Notes under the pieces: model-generated
Seen by the model: the letters and a program-made list of their open reading frames with translations, nothing else
Database searches by the model: none
What the model was told of the DNA's origin: nothing
Source: an uncultured Tateyamaria sp.
GTDB taxonomy: Bacteria; Pseudomonadota; Alphaproteobacteria; Rhodobacterales; Rhodobacteraceae
Length of the DNA: 64,000 nt
Assembly (NCBI RefSeq): GCF_947503465.1
Contig: NZ_CANNDN010000002.1
Location: 248,001 to 312,000 of the forward strand
Direction of reading: 5' to 3'
Part shown: piece after piece, positions 1 to 8,179 of the stretch
How positions within the stretch are numbered: position 1 is the stretch's first letter
Layout of the letters: each line of letters opens with the position of its first letter
Program-made: the position numbers and the translations under genes

Positions 1-352
1 TCCCGTCCTGGGCTGCGGCCATGACCATCAGTTCCAGAAAGCATCCCAGTCCCACCACGATCTGGCGGCTGAAGGGATCGGTATGCGGCAGCAGGCGATC
101 CGTATCGACGCGCAGGGTCACCTCGCCCTCTGTGCGCAGATCCACCTGCCAGGGCTGCCGGTTGTGCGGGTTGGGGGCCAGAATGGCATAGGACAGGGCC
201 CGCATGCGCGGCTCTGTATAGGTGCCGGCCTGTGCCCAGGGCTGCAACGCCGTTTGCGGCGTGCGGGTCACCGCATAGGCGCCCGCGCCAGATGCTGCGA
301 GGATCGATCCGCCCCCAAGCAGGGCCAGGGTTTTGCGACGGGAAAAAGACAT
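1..352 (-). CDS. Exported nitroreductase-like oxidoreductase, N-terminal part (runs off the window)
   Basis: Only the first 117 codons are inside the window; the gene continues to the left. The protein begins MSFSRRKTLALLGGGSILAA, a twin-arginine-type leader (SRRKTLALL) with a hydrophobic stretch to about residue 27, so it is probably exported folded with a cofactor. After it comes NPHNRQPW (about residues 62-69), a motif found where FMN binds in Acg/nitroreductase-type flavoproteins. The family reduces nitro or quinone compounds, but the substrate is unknown. It is divergent from lldD, and a large inverted repeat (366-410) lies 14 bases upstream of this start, so an operator controlling this gene is likely. 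The family call rests on a fragment. Confidence 0.7.
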   Translation of the reverse strand, partial: MSFSRRKTLALLGGGSILAASGAGAYAVTRTPQTALQPWAQAGTYTEPRMRALSYAILAPNPHNRQPWQVDLRTEGEVTLRVDTDRLLPHTDPFSRQIVVGLGCFLELMVMAAAQDG

Positions 353-365
353 GGGTCACTCCATT

Positions 366-410
366 GGTGCGATTTCGAACTATAACGTGAATATAGTACG
401 ATTCCGCACC
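366..410. promoter_or_regulatory. Imperfect inverted repeat, probable operator of the divergent nitroreductase-like gene
   Basis: Arms 366-385 and 391-410 are inverted copies matching at 15 of 20 positions around a 5-base spacer (386-390). The outer blocks GGTGCG and the inner blocks ACTATA are the conserved parts. A further half-site-like CTATTTCGCAC follows at 420-430. The repeat begins 14 bases from the start of the minus-strand gene at 352, where a bound regulator would block transcription. The regulator is not in the window. Confidence 0.6.
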
Positions 411-473
411 AAACAAGTCCTATTTCGCACTTGATTGCCTGCGTCACAACTTCTCTTGCCTGAAATCGGTCTA

Positions 474-496
474 ATTGGTAAGCAAACCTAACCAAT
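474..496. promoter_or_regulatory. ATTGGT/ACCAAT inverted repeat upstream of lldD, GntR-like operator candidate
   Basis: ATTGGTAAG (474-482) and CTAACCAAT (488-496) are inverted repeats matching at 8 of 9 positions with a 5-base spacer, ending 14 bases before the lldD start. TTGGT/ACCAA half-sites are typical of the FadR branch of GntR regulators, which includes the lactate regulator LldR and the pyruvate regulator PdhR. The half-site spacing here is wider than in the classical TTGGT-N3-ACCAA sites, so the assignment to that family is an inference. Confidence 0.45.
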
Positions 497-510
497 ATCG
501 GAAGTTTGCC

Positions 511-1674
511 ATGCCCGTCATCACCACCATCGACGATCTGAAACGCATCTATGAACGGCGCGTGCCGCGGATGTTCTATGATTACTGCGAATCCGGCAGT
601 TGGACCGAGCAGACGTTTCGCGACAATTCCTCGGACTTCGATGCGATCCGCCTGCGCCAGCGCGTGGCGGTCGACATGTCGGGCCGGTCTACCCAAAGCC
701 AGATGATCGGACAGGATGTGGCGATGCCCGTGGCCCTTGCCCCTGTGGGCCTCACGGGGATGCAGCATGCCGATGGCGAAATGAAGGCCGCGCGGGCGGC
801 AGAGAAATTCGGCGTGCCGTTTACCCTGTCCACCATGTCCATCAACTCGATCGAGGATGTGGCGGGCCATACCGACGCGCCCTTCTGGTTCCAGCTCTAT
901 ACGATGAAGGATCAGGACTATGTCAGCCGCCTGATCCAGCGGGCCAAGGATGCCAAGTGCTCGGCGCTTGTCATCACGCTCGATTTGCAGATCCTCGGCC
1001 AGCGCCACAAGGACCTGAAAAACGGCCTGTCCGCACCGCCCAAGCTGACGGCCAGGACCATCGCGAACCTGGCCACCAAATGGGCCTGGGGGATCGAGAT
1101 GCTGTCGGCCAAGCGCCGCGAATTCGGCAACATCGTGGGCCATGTGGACGGCATCAGCGATGCATCTTCGCTGGGGGCCTGGACCGCCGAACAGTTCGAC
1201 CCGACACTGGACTGGGCCAAGGTCGCGAAGCTGAAGGAACAATGGGGCGGCAAGGTCATCCTCAAAGGTATTCTGGACGCCGATGATGCCAGGATGGCCC
1301 TGAAAGTGGGCGCCGATGCCATCGTGGTGTCGAACCATGGCGGCCGACAGCTCGACGGCGCGCTCAGTTCCATTCGCGCCCTGCCCTCGATCCTGGATGC
1401 GGTGGGCGATCAGGTCGAGGTACATCTGGACAGCGGCATCCGGTCCGGTCAGGACGTGCTCAAGGCGCTCGGTCTCGGGGCCAAGGGCACCTATATCGGC
1501 CGCGCCTTTGTTTACGGACTGGGTGCGATGGGGCAGGCCGGTGTCACCGAAGCCCTGACTGTCATCCACAAGGAACTGGATACAACCATGGCGCTGTGCG
1601 GCGAGACCAGCGTGGCCAATCTTGGGCGCCACAACCTGCTGGTGCCCGAGGATTTCGGCGGGCGGTGGCAATAA
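511..1674 (+). CDS. lldD: FMN-dependent L-lactate dehydrogenase
   Basis: 387 residues, usual for the family. It oxidises L-lactate to pyruvate at the membrane face and passes electrons to the respiratory chain through FMN. The TIM-barrel alpha-hydroxy-acid dehydrogenase signature SNHGGRQLDG is present, with catalytic His276 and Arg279. The flavin phosphate site GRAFVYGLGAMG is near residue 330, and the N-terminal RRVPRMFYDYCESGSW block is typical of LldD. The start at 511 (ATG, preceded by GGAAG) is preferred over the in-frame TTG at 475, which would add 12 unconserved residues and run through the inverted repeat at 474-496. Glycolate or mandelate oxidation is a less likely alternative within the same fold. 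Confidence 0.9.
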   Translation: MPVITTIDDLKRIYERRVPRMFYDYCESGSWTEQTFRDNSSDFDAIRLRQRVAVDMSGRSTQSQMIGQDVAMPVALAPVGLTGMQHADGEMKAARAAEKFGVPFTLSTMSINSIEDVAGHTDAPFWFQLYTMKDQDYVSRLIQRAKDAKCSALVITLDLQILGQRHKDLKNGLSAPPKLTARTIANLATKWAWGIEMLSAKRREFGNIVGHVDGISDASSLGAWTAEQFDPTLDWAKVAKLKEQWGGKVILKGILDADDARMALKVGADAIVVSNHGGRQLDGALSSIRALPSILDAVGDQVEVHLDSGIRSGQDVLKALGLGAKGTYIGRAFVYGLGAMGQAGVTEALTVIHKELDTTMALCGETSVANLGRHNLLVPEDFGGRWQ

Positions 1675-1680
1675 GGGGTT

Positions 1681-1702
1681 TCGCCGCAGCGCGCTGCGGC
1701 GA
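1681..1702 (+). terminator. Perfect 22-bp palindrome after lldD, probable terminator hairpin
   Basis: TCGCCGCAGC followed by its exact inverted copy (1681-1702), seven bases after the lldD stop. It can form a strong GC-rich stem but lacks a following T-run, and is followed at once by the repeat element at 1707-1750, which supplies a second hairpin and a TATTTT stretch. Confidence 0.5.
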
Positions 1703-1706
1703 CCGG

Positions 1707-1750
1707 CTGGGGCTCTGCCCCAGACCCCGTCGTATTTTCAGTCGGAAGAA
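1707..1750 (+). repeat. Intergenic hairpin repeat, copy A
   Basis: Hairpin CTGGGG-CTCTG-CCCCAG (707-712 with 718-723 of this kilobase), then ACCCCGTCGTATTTTCAGTCGGAAGAAAC. The same layout (GC hairpin, short ACCCC run, TATTT, AGAAGAA-like tail) occurs at 19737, 40610, 53716 and 60968. The last four codons and the stop of the MFS gene (ends 1738) are written inside this element. Confidence 0.65.
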
Positions 1751-2910
1751 ACGGCAGGTGCGGCGCGCTGTGAGAGCATGCGCCCCCATGCGGGCAGCAA
1801 GAGCGCGGCCACCGCAAACATGATGCCCGCGATCACGTAGAACGACACACGCAGGCCGAACCCTTCGGCCACGAAGCCCATGATGACAGGCCCCAGAAAG
1901 AACGCCGCATAGCCAAGCGCCGCGGCCTGACTGATGGCTGCCAGCCGGTGTTTCGGCCGCACCGCCTGCCCCACAAGACCAAGGGCCAAAGGCCCTACCA
2001 CGGACACGCCCAGCCCGCCCAGAAGAAAGCCGACATACGCCACGGGCAAGCCCGGGGCCACACCGGCCAGCGCCAGGCCGCCCCCTGCAATGCACGACGC
2101 CAGGACCATCACCCGAAACGGCGGCCAGCCCGCCCCGAAGACATGCGCCCCCAACCGGCCTACGGCCATCCCTGTGGCCAAAAGCGCGGGGCCCAACGCC
2201 CCTTCGGCGGGGCCGCCGCCCAATGTGCGTTCCACATGCAGCGCTGACCAGCCCTCGGACGCGGCCTCGCCCAGAAAGGCCGCCAGCACGACCAGCCCGC
2301 CCACCCATACCAGGGCGCGGGGCATCCCGGCGGCGTCGCCCGTTTCCTCTGCATCCACCGGGCGGTCCGGCAAGATCATCCACGGTGCCAACACCGCCAC
2401 GGCCAGCGCCATCGCGGCAAAGACCGCCACGGGGCCGAACCCGTCTTCGCGGGCCACACCCACGGCGATGGCCGCCACCGCATAGGCAACGGAAAACAGG
2501 CCGTGGTTGAGGTTCATGAGACTGCGGCCCGTCTCGGCCTCGGCCTCGCTCACTTCGGCATTTGCCAGCACATCGGCCACCCCGGACCCGCCAGCGGCCA
2601 GAAACAGGGCGATCCCGATCGTCAGGGGCATATGGGCTGCACCGGCCAGCAAGAAACCCGCCACCATGCCTGCGGCGCCCACCATGAGGGCCCAGCGGCC
2701 ACACAGCCGGTACACCAGCGGGGCCAGCCACATCGCCATCAGCGCGCCGGTCGATCCGATCAGAACCAATGTGCCCCAGGCCCCGTCACCGACACCCACC
2801 TGCGCCTTGATCACCGGCATCTGGGCCGAAAACGCAGCCCATCCAAAGCCCACCGTGACAAAACCCGCCAGAGCCCGCCGCGAGGCCAGAAGATCGTTCA
2901 AAAGCCGCAT
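1738..2910 (-). CDS. MFS transporter, YbjJ-like
   Basis: 390 residues with about twelve hydrophobic segments, so an inner-membrane permease of the major facilitator superfamily. The stretch GVADVLANAEVSEAEAETG followed by SLMNLNHGLFS (about residues 110-140) resembles the conserved loop of YbjJ-type proteins. The substrate is unknown. It is convergent with lldD and its last residues (VSSD, stop) fall inside hairpin repeat A. The start at 2910 is the first Met of a good TM1 (residues about 10-30). Confidence 0.8.
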   Translation of the reverse strand: MRLLNDLLASRRALAGFVTVGFGWAAFSAQMPVIKAQVGVGDGAWGTLVLIGSTGALMAMWLAPLVYRLCGRWALMVGAAGMVAGFLLAGAAHMPLTIGIALFLAAGGSGVADVLANAEVSEAEAETGRSLMNLNHGLFSVAYAVAAIAVGVAREDGFGPVAVFAAMALAVAVLAPWMILPDRPVDAEETGDAAGMPRALVWVGGLVVLAAFLGEAASEGWSALHVERTLGGGPAEGALGPALLATGMAVGRLGAHVFGAGWPPFRVMVLASCIAGGGLALAGVAPGLPVAYVGFLLGGLGVSVVGPLALGLVGQAVRPKHRLAAISQAAALGYAAFFLGPVIMGFVAEGFGLRVSFYVIAGIMFAVAALLLPAWGRMLSQRAAPAVSSD

Positions 2911-3058
2911 CCGTCAGCGGTGCCATGGGCGCGCAGGGCCGTCCAGCCCAAACACGGCCATTTTGCGTCTTTTCATGGCGTAAAAACCGTTCTATAGCGC
3001 AGCCTTCACGTGGGGTGACAGCCTTGGAGGCACCCTGCCCTAACTTTGGAGAATTAAG

Positions 3059-3706
3059 ATGGCTGGAGAGATTCCTGATCTCGAAGCCCTGGAACGTACG
3101 GGGACAGGCAAGGGCGCCGCTCGTCAGGCCCGCCGCGACGGCATGGTTCCAGGGATTGTTTTTGGTGGCGACACGGATCCGCTGCCGATCAATCTGCCCT
3201 TCAACAAGCTGTTCAAGATGCTGAAGGCCGGTCGGTTCAAGTCGACGCTGTTCAACATGAAAGTCGAAGGCCATGAGGACGTGCGCGTCATCTGCCGCGA
3301 CGTGCAGCGCGACGTGGTCAAGGACCTGCCCACGCACGTGGACTTCATGCGGTTGCGCCGCACCACCAAGATCAACCTGTTCATCGGTGTTGACGTGGAA
3401 GGCGAAGATGTATCGCCCGGACTGAAAAAAGGCGGCGTGCTGTCGCTGGTCCGCCCCGAGGTGGAACTGATCGTGACCGCGGGCGACATCCCCGAGAGCA
3501 TTTCGATCGACGTGTCCGAAGCCGAAATCGGCGACAGCATCACCATTTCGTCGGTGACGCTGCCTGCCGGTGCCAAGCCCACCATCGACCGTGACTTTGT
3601 GATCGCCACAATCTCTGCTCCGTCCGGCCTGCGTTCGGCCGAAAGCGAAGACGATGACGCAGTCGAAGAGGGTGCAGAAGGCGAAGAGGCCTCGACCGAA
3701 GAATAA
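3059..3706 (+). CDS. rplY: 50S ribosomal protein L25 (CTC/TL5 long form)
   Basis: 215 residues. L25 binds 5S rRNA in the central protuberance of the large ribosomal subunit. It is the long, two-domain CTC type: an N-terminal L25 domain (about 1-95, with [20 protein letters not shown] near residue 17) and a C-terminal beta domain (about 96-190, [19 protein letters not shown]). A strongly acidic tail follows ([20 protein letters not shown]). The ATG at 3059 has a clear GGAGA ribosome-binding site 7 bases upstream. It is followed by a rho-independent terminator and then pth, the usual alphaproteobacterial rplY-pth order. Confidence 0.95.
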   Translation: MAGEIPDLEALERTGTGKGAARQARRDGMVPGIVFGGDTDPLPINLPFNKLFKMLKAGRFKSTLFNMKVEGHEDVRVICRDVQRDVVKDLPTHVDFMRLRRTTKINLFIGVDVEGEDVSPGLKKGGVLSLVRPEVELIVTAGDIPESISIDVSEAEIGDSITISSVTLPAGAKPTIDRDFVIATISAPSGLRSAESEDDDAVEEGAEGEEASTEE

Positions 3707-3737
3707 GCCCGGCAGCGCACAGCGCGCCAGGTAGCAA

Positions 3738-3766
3738 GGCCGCTCCGCTTCGGGGCGGCCTTTTTT
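3738..3766 (+). terminator. Rho-independent terminator of rplY
   Basis: Stem GGCCGCTCCG / GGGGCGGCC with a CTTC loop, followed by TTTTTTCTTT. It lies 32 bases after the rplY stop. Confidence 0.85.
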
Positions 3767-3850
3767 CTTTGTCCGCCGCGCGCGCGCGCCCCACTGGACC
3801 ACGACTCGGCGCACAACTATGCTGCGGCGCAACATCACAAGGGCGACCGC

Positions 3851-4534
3851 ATGAAACTGATTGTCGGCTTGGGAAATCCCGGCCCGAAATATGCGCGGAA
3901 CAGGCACAATATCGGCTTTATGGTGCTGGACCGCATCGCAGCGGATCATGGCTTTCCCCCTTGGAAATCCAAGCATCAGGGACGTGTGTCCGAAGGCCGG
4001 TTCGGATCGAATCGGGCGGTCCTGCTCAAGCCCGAGACATATATGAACAAATCCGGCGACAGCGTCGGCGCAGCCATGCGGTTTTACAAATTGGACGCCG
4101 ACGATGTCATTGTTCTGCATGATGAAATTGACCTCGCCCCGGCCAAGGTGCGGTGGAAGGTGGGCGGCGGCCATGCAGGCCATAACGGCCTGCGCTCCGT
4201 GCACGCGCATATCGGCGCGGACTATGCCCGCGTGCGGCTTGGGGTCGGCCATCCCGGCCACAAGGATGCGGTGCCGGGCTATGTTCTGCGCGACTTTCCC
4301 AAGGCGGACGACAGCTGGCTTGATGACGTGATCCGGGGCTGTTCGGACGGCGCGCCGCATCTTGCCGTAGGGGACGGGGCCAAGTTTATGAACGCCGTGG
4401 CCCTGCGCGTGGCACCGCCCCGCTCCAGCAAGACATCCAGAGCAGAGGAAACCGCAAAGCCGTCCACGCCCGAGCAAGGACCAGGGACCGACGCCCGGTC
4501 CCCCCTGCAAAAGCTGATGGACCGGTTCTCGTGA
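3851..4534 (+). CDS. pth: Peptidyl-tRNA hydrolase
   Basis: 227 residues. It hydrolyses peptidyl-tRNA released from stalled ribosomes so the tRNA can be reused (cytoplasm). The diagnostic GLGNPGPKYARNRHN is at residues 6-20 with catalytic His19. HDEIDL at 90-95 carries the conserved Asp91, and GGGHAGHNGLRS follows. Residues beyond about 190 form a polar, low-complexity tail (KTSRAEETAKPSTPEQGPG) ending LQKLMDRFS, so the protein is longer than the roughly 190-residue E. coli enzyme. The stop overlaps the GTG of the next gene by 4 bases. Confidence 0.95.
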   Translation: MKLIVGLGNPGPKYARNRHNIGFMVLDRIAADHGFPPWKSKHQGRVSEGRFGSNRAVLLKPETYMNKSGDSVGAAMRFYKLDADDVIVLHDEIDLAPAKVRWKVGGGHAGHNGLRSVHAHIGADYARVRLGVGHPGHKDAVPGYVLRDFPKADDSWLDDVIRGCSDGAPHLAVGDGAKFMNAVALRVAPPRSSKTSRAEETAKPSTPEQGPGTDARSPLQKLMDRFS

Positions 4535-5565
4535 CGCTGCGCCAGGCCTTTCTGGACCAGTCGGCGACCTGTGCCCGCATGGGGTCACCCCTGATGGGGC
4601 GCGTGCTGGGCATCCTGGCCGAACGGTGGGACCCCGACACCGCTCTTGGTCGGAAAATGGCGACATATGCGGGCGATATCGGCCCTGCCGGGCATTCGCT
4701 GCCGCTGCGGATAGGTGGCGGGCTGCACGCGCTGGTTCTACAAGGCCTCGACACCACGCTGGCGGCAACCTACCCGCCACACGAGGTTGATAATGAAACG
4801 CTTGAAGACGCCATCGTCAACGCACTGAAAACACACGAAACCTTCCTGCTTGACTGGACGCGGCACGCCCCGCAGACCAACGAGGTGCGGCGCAGTGCGG
4901 CCCTGATCGCGATGGCGCATGTCGCAACTGCCAAATTCGATCGGCCCATCGTGCTGTCGGAACTGGGGGCAAGCGGTGGTCTCAACCTGATGTGGGATCA
5001 CTTCGCGCTTGAGGTTGATGGCACACGGTTCGGCCCGGACACGGCGGCGTTAACCCTTGCGCCGGACTGGACGGGACCGCGCCCGCCGGCAAGTTATCCA
5101 CAGATTGTGGACAGATCAGGTGTGGACCTGAACCCCCTGAACTTGCACGATGAATCGGATCGTCTACGGTTGCTCTCGTACCTCTGGGCGGACCAGCCGC
5201 ACAGGGTCACGCTGACCCGGGCCGCAACATCGGTTCTGACGGCCCGCGTGGACAAGGGCGACGCCATCGACTGGCTGGCGCGGCGGTTGGACACTGTCCC
5301 CACCGGTCACATGCACATGATCCAGCACACCGTGGCGTGGCAATACTTCCCTGCGCATGCCCAGGCCCGGGGAACTTCGCTGATCGAAGCGGCGGGCGCG
5401 CGCGCCACGGCCGATACGCCACTCGCATGGATGCAGATGGAGACCGATGGCGACACGACGGGCGCCGTCGGGGCCGCGTTGACCTTGCGGCTCTGGCCCG
5501 GCGACCTCACCTTGAATCTGGGGCGCGCAGATTTTCATGGGCGTTGGATCAACTGGACCGGGTGA
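4531..5565 (+). CDS. DUF2332 family protein
   Basis: 344 residues, starting at a GTG that overlaps the pth stop (GTGA), so it is translationally coupled to pth. The sequence has the DUF2332 layout: N-terminal LRQAFLDQSATCARMGSPLM, a middle SELGASGGLNLMWDHFAL block (about residues 147-165), and a C-terminal VAWQYFP followed by a beta-rich end. No biochemical function is established for the family that I can name. The SELGASGGLNL block recalls a SAM- or nucleotide-binding glycine loop, but that is only a resemblance. Confidence 0.75.
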   Translation: MTLRQAFLDQSATCARMGSPLMGRVLGILAERWDPDTALGRKMATYAGDIGPAGHSLPLRIGGGLHALVLQGLDTTLAATYPPHEVDNETLEDAIVNALKTHETFLLDWTRHAPQTNEVRRSAALIAMAHVATAKFDRPIVLSELGASGGLNLMWDHFALEVDGTRFGPDTAALTLAPDWTGPRPPASYPQIVDRSGVDLNPLNLHDESDRLRLLSYLWADQPHRVTLTRAATSVLTARVDKGDAIDWLARRLDTVPTGHMHMIQHTVAWQYFPAHAQARGTSLIEAAGARATADTPLAWMQMETDGDTTGAVGAALTLRLWPGDLTLNLGRADFHGRWINWTG

Positions 5566-5630
5566 CGCACGGGCAAAGTTGCTTGCACCTGCAGTCCTGT
5601 GGATAGGTGTGTGCAAGGCGGAGGACAAAA

Positions 5631-6797
5631 ATGCGTGTTGTGCTGAAATGGATAGTTCGGGCGCTTCTGGCGTTGATAATTGCCGCAGTTGCGATCGGAT
5701 TGTGGAAGCGCGAAGAAATCACGCGCTTGCTTGCCGTGAACACTCTGTTCGACGAAAACCGCATTGTGTCGAATTTCTCCAACATGGACGGCGCATTTCT
5801 CCACAGAGAAATCCCCAAGGGCGACGGACCGACCAGCCCCCTGCCACAAGGTCCCGACATGGCCATGCCAGATGGGTACAGCGCTTGGGTGCAGGACCGG
5901 ACGGTCACCTCGATGCTGGTGCTCAAGGACGGCGAGATCGTGCACGAGGCCTACTATCAGGGCACGTCGGCGGAGGATCTGCGGATCAGTTGGTCCGTCG
6001 CCAAAAGCTATTTGTCGGCGCTGTTTGGCATACTGGTCGATGAGGGGGCGATTTCCTCGCTCGATGCGCCGGTCACGGACTATGCACCGACCCTCAAGGG
6101 CGGTGCTTATGACGGCGCCACGATCCGCAATGTCCTGCACATGTCGAGCGGGATCACCTTTGACGAGGATTATCTGGATTACGACAGCGATATCAATCGG
6201 ATGGGACGCGTTCTTGCCCTTGGCGGCAAGATGGATGACTTTGCCGCCGGTCTGACAGAGACGTTCGCGGATGCAGGGGACCGCTGGCAATACACCTCAA
6301 TCGACACGCATGTGGTGGGCATGGTGGCGCGCGGTGCCACGGGTCGCGACATCCCCGATCTGATGGCGGAAAAGCTGGTTGGACCGCTCGGGCTGGAACA
6401 ATCGCCCCTGTACCTGACCGATGGCGTCGGCGTTGCCTTTGTCCTTGGCGGGCTCAACGTCACCACCCGCGACTATGCGCGCTTCGGGCAGATGATCCTG
6501 CAAAACGGCGCATGGCAGGGCCAACAGGTTGTCCCGGCAGACTGGATTGCGGCATCGACCGACGCCAGCGCACCGACGCAACCCGGCAAAGTTGGCTACG
6601 GCTATCAGTGGTGGATCCCCGTGGGCGCGACCGAAGGACAATTCATGGGCCGTGGCATTTACGGCCAATACCTCTACATCGATCAGAAGGCGGGTGTGGT
6701 GATCGTGACAACCGCCGCGGACAGACACTTCCGCGAAGACGGTGTAAACGCCGGAAACATCGGCATGTTCCGCCGGATCGTGGACGCAACGGAGTGA
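5631..6797 (+). CDS. Membrane-anchored serine hydrolase of the beta-lactamase class C fold
   Basis: 388 residues. An N-terminal membrane segment (about 6-24) anchors the protein with its catalytic domain outside the cytoplasm. The SxxK motif SVAK gives nucleophile Ser122 and Lys125. A YTS triplet near residue 220 is in the place of the YxN motif, and GRGIYGQY near 340 replaces the KTG box. This pattern fits esterases and D-aminopeptidases of the class C superfamily better than true beta-lactamases. The ATG at 5631 follows GGAGGA by 5 bases; an upstream in-frame ATG at 5607 would put charged residues before the anchor. It is followed after 3 bases by the DUF2237 gene. Confidence 0.85.
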   Translation: MRVVLKWIVRALLALIIAAVAIGLWKREEITRLLAVNTLFDENRIVSNFSNMDGAFLHREIPKGDGPTSPLPQGPDMAMPDGYSAWVQDRTVTSMLVLKDGEIVHEAYYQGTSAEDLRISWSVAKSYLSALFGILVDEGAISSLDAPVTDYAPTLKGGAYDGATIRNVLHMSSGITFDEDYLDYDSDINRMGRVLALGGKMDDFAAGLTETFADAGDRWQYTSIDTHVVGMVARGATGRDIPDLMAEKLVGPLGLEQSPLYLTDGVGVAFVLGGLNVTTRDYARFGQMILQNGAWQGQQVVPADWIAASTDASAPTQPGKVGYGYQWWIPVGATEGQFMGRGIYGQYLYIDQKAGVVIVTTAADRHFREDGVNAGNIGMFRRIVDATE

Positions 6798-6800
6798 CGC

Positions 6801-7169
6801 ATGGAACCTGATGACAGCATCAATGTCCTGGGCACGGCACTGCAACTGTGCGGCCTGGATCCGGTCACCGGCTTCTTCCGGGACGGGCATTGCAACACCT
6901 GCGACGCAGACCAGGGCAGTCACACGGTCTGTGCCGTTATGACGGCCGAATTCCTTGCCTATTCAAAATATGTGGGCAACGACCTCAGCACGCCCCGCCC
7001 TGAATTCCGTTTCAAGGGTCTGGAACCGGGGGATCGCTGGTGCCTGTGTGCGTCACGTTTCCTGCAGGCCCATGACGAAGGATGCGCACCCAGGGTCAGT
7101 CTGGAAGGCACACATCAGCGGGCACTTGAAATCGTCCCGCTTGACGTATTGGAACAATACGCCGCCTGA
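6801..7169 (+). CDS. DUF2237 family protein
   Basis: 122 residues with seven Cys. The conserved family pattern is visible: NVLGTALQLCGLDPVTGFFR at the start, CNTCDADQGSHTVCA (about 32-46), then FKGLEPGDRWCLCASRF and a final ALEIVPLDVLEQYA. The family is small, cytosolic and of unknown function; the clustered Cys suggest metal binding or redox chemistry. It starts three bases after the serine hydrolase stop and is convergent with the LuxR gene (stops one base apart). Confidence 0.85.
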   Translation: MEPDDSINVLGTALQLCGLDPVTGFFRDGHCNTCDADQGSHTVCAVMTAEFLAYSKYVGNDLSTPRPEFRFKGLEPGDRWCLCASRFLQAHDEGCAPRVSLEGTHQRALEIVPLDVLEQYAA

Positions 7170-7170
7170 C

Positions 7171-7698
7171 CTACCCCAGCGGCCCCTCCATCAGGTCGTC
7201 AATGAACAGGCTCAGAAGTTGCGGGCGGCCCGACACGCCCGCCTTGCGGTAGATGGCGTTTGTCTGTGCCTTTACAGTACCTTCCGAGGTTTCGCGCAAC
7301 GCCGCGATGTCCTGCGTGCTCAAACCCTTGATCGAAAACAGTGCGACATCGCGTTCCGCCGGGGTCAGGGCCCAGCTGTCGAACTTGTCTTCCAACAGCT
7401 CCATGAACGCGCCCGACGCCGCGCGCAGCTGGCTTTCCACATGATCTGATCGCCGCACTGCCGCGCGCAGCATATAGGCCCCGACCCCGACCCCCAGCAG
7501 CAGACCAACGGCGGCTGCGATCTCGATCAGTTCGTGGACCTGCCAACTGATCGGTGCAATGGGCAGGCCCAACAGGGACACCAGGATTTCCGAGACGAAG
7601 AACACCGCGCAAAGAGTCTGAACGATCAGAACGGCCACAAACACCAATGTCCTGCGCGACAGGCCCGCGACATGGCGGCGGTCAGTCATCGTCGCCAT
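7171..7698 (-). CDS. Membrane-anchored LuxR-type transcription regulator
   Basis: 175 residues. Two hydrophobic segments (about 17-40 and 55-77) are followed by a short helical linker and a C-terminal LuxR/GerE helix-turn-helix (about 110-172). The HTH is LTPAERDVALFSIKGLS then TQDIAALRETSEGTVKAQ, with the usual recognition helix. A DNA-binding domain tethered to the inner membrane implies sensing at the envelope. The ATG at 7698 follows GGGAGG and lies inside the 3' end of the upstream Asp-rich gene; an ATG at 7689 is also possible. It is the last gene of a three-gene cassette with two aspartate-rich secreted proteins. Confidence 0.8.
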   Translation of the reverse strand: MATMTDRRHVAGLSRRTLVFVAVLIVQTLCAVFFVSEILVSLLGLPIAPISWQVHELIEIAAAVGLLLGVGVGAYMLRAAVRRSDHVESQLRAASGAFMELLEDKFDSWALTPAERDVALFSIKGLSTQDIAALRETSEGTVKAQTNAIYRKAGVSGRPQLLSLFIDDLMEGPLG

Positions 7699-8107
7699 CG
7701 TCGCCTCCCTCTCCGTCGCCGCTGTCGCCCCCATCGCCATCGTCGCCGCCATCATCATCATCACGGTCGTCATCGTCATCATCGTCATCATCGTCGCGGT
7801 CGTCGTCCACACCTTGCCCGCTGCCCGGGTTTGACGGATCCACAATGCGGGTGCCGCGCCCGTCACCGCCCAATTCGCGCCAAAAATCGCGCAGGATTTC
7901 CCCGGTGACAGGGTTCACCACAATCTCGCGGTACAGATCCGTGCTGCGCGCCACGATCCGGGACCGCCCCAGCAGGGTGCGGCGGACGTCGATCTGCGAA
8001 AACCCCTGTTCCCGCAACTGGCGCACGATGCTGTCTTCGATGGGTCCCGCAGCGCCCGGCAGCGCCAGAACACCCGCCAGAACCGCCGACAAGAGTAACG
8101 TCTTCAT
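7682..8107 (-). CDS. Secreted PepSY-like protein with long aspartate-rich tail
   Basis: 141 residues. A Sec signal peptide (MKTLLLSAVLAGVLALPGAAG) is followed by a PepSY-like unit at about 22-75: DSIVRQLREQGFSQIDVRRT then REIVVNPVTGEILRDFW. The last 50 or so residues are almost all Asp and Gly with a few Arg, a tail that would be intensely acidic and could bind calcium or other cations. The ATG at 8107 is chosen because it opens the signal peptide; the frame is open further upstream but without homology. It is preceded by another Asp-rich gene and overlaps the LuxR gene. The function is not known. Confidence 0.75.
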   Translation of the reverse strand: MKTLLLSAVLAGVLALPGAAGPIEDSIVRQLREQGFSQIDVRRTLLGRSRIVARSTDLYREIVVNPVTGEILRDFWRELGGDGRGTRIVDPSNPGSGQGVDDDRDDDDDDDDDDRDDDDGGDDGDGGDSGDGEGGDDGDDD

Positions 8108-8126
8108 ATCCTGTCCCCCTGACAGG

Positions 8127-8151
8127 GAAGGCCCGCGCACGGCGGGCCTTC
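8127..8151 (-). terminator. Ten-bp perfect hairpin between the two Asp-rich genes
   Basis: GAAGGCCCGC and its exact inverted copy (8127-8136 and 8142-8151) with a 5-base loop, between the stop at 8180 and the start at 8107. There is no T-run, so it may act as an mRNA processing or stability element rather than a full terminator, leaving the downstream genes expressed at a lower level. Confidence 0.5.
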
Positions 8152-8179
8152 GCACAGATGTATCACATGCGGCGCGCGA

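Noticed and set aside
268-1671. 467-codon open frame opposite lldD
   Set aside because: It is the reverse complement of a clearly conserved flavoenzyme. GC-rich third positions keep several frames open; no protein family is recognisable.
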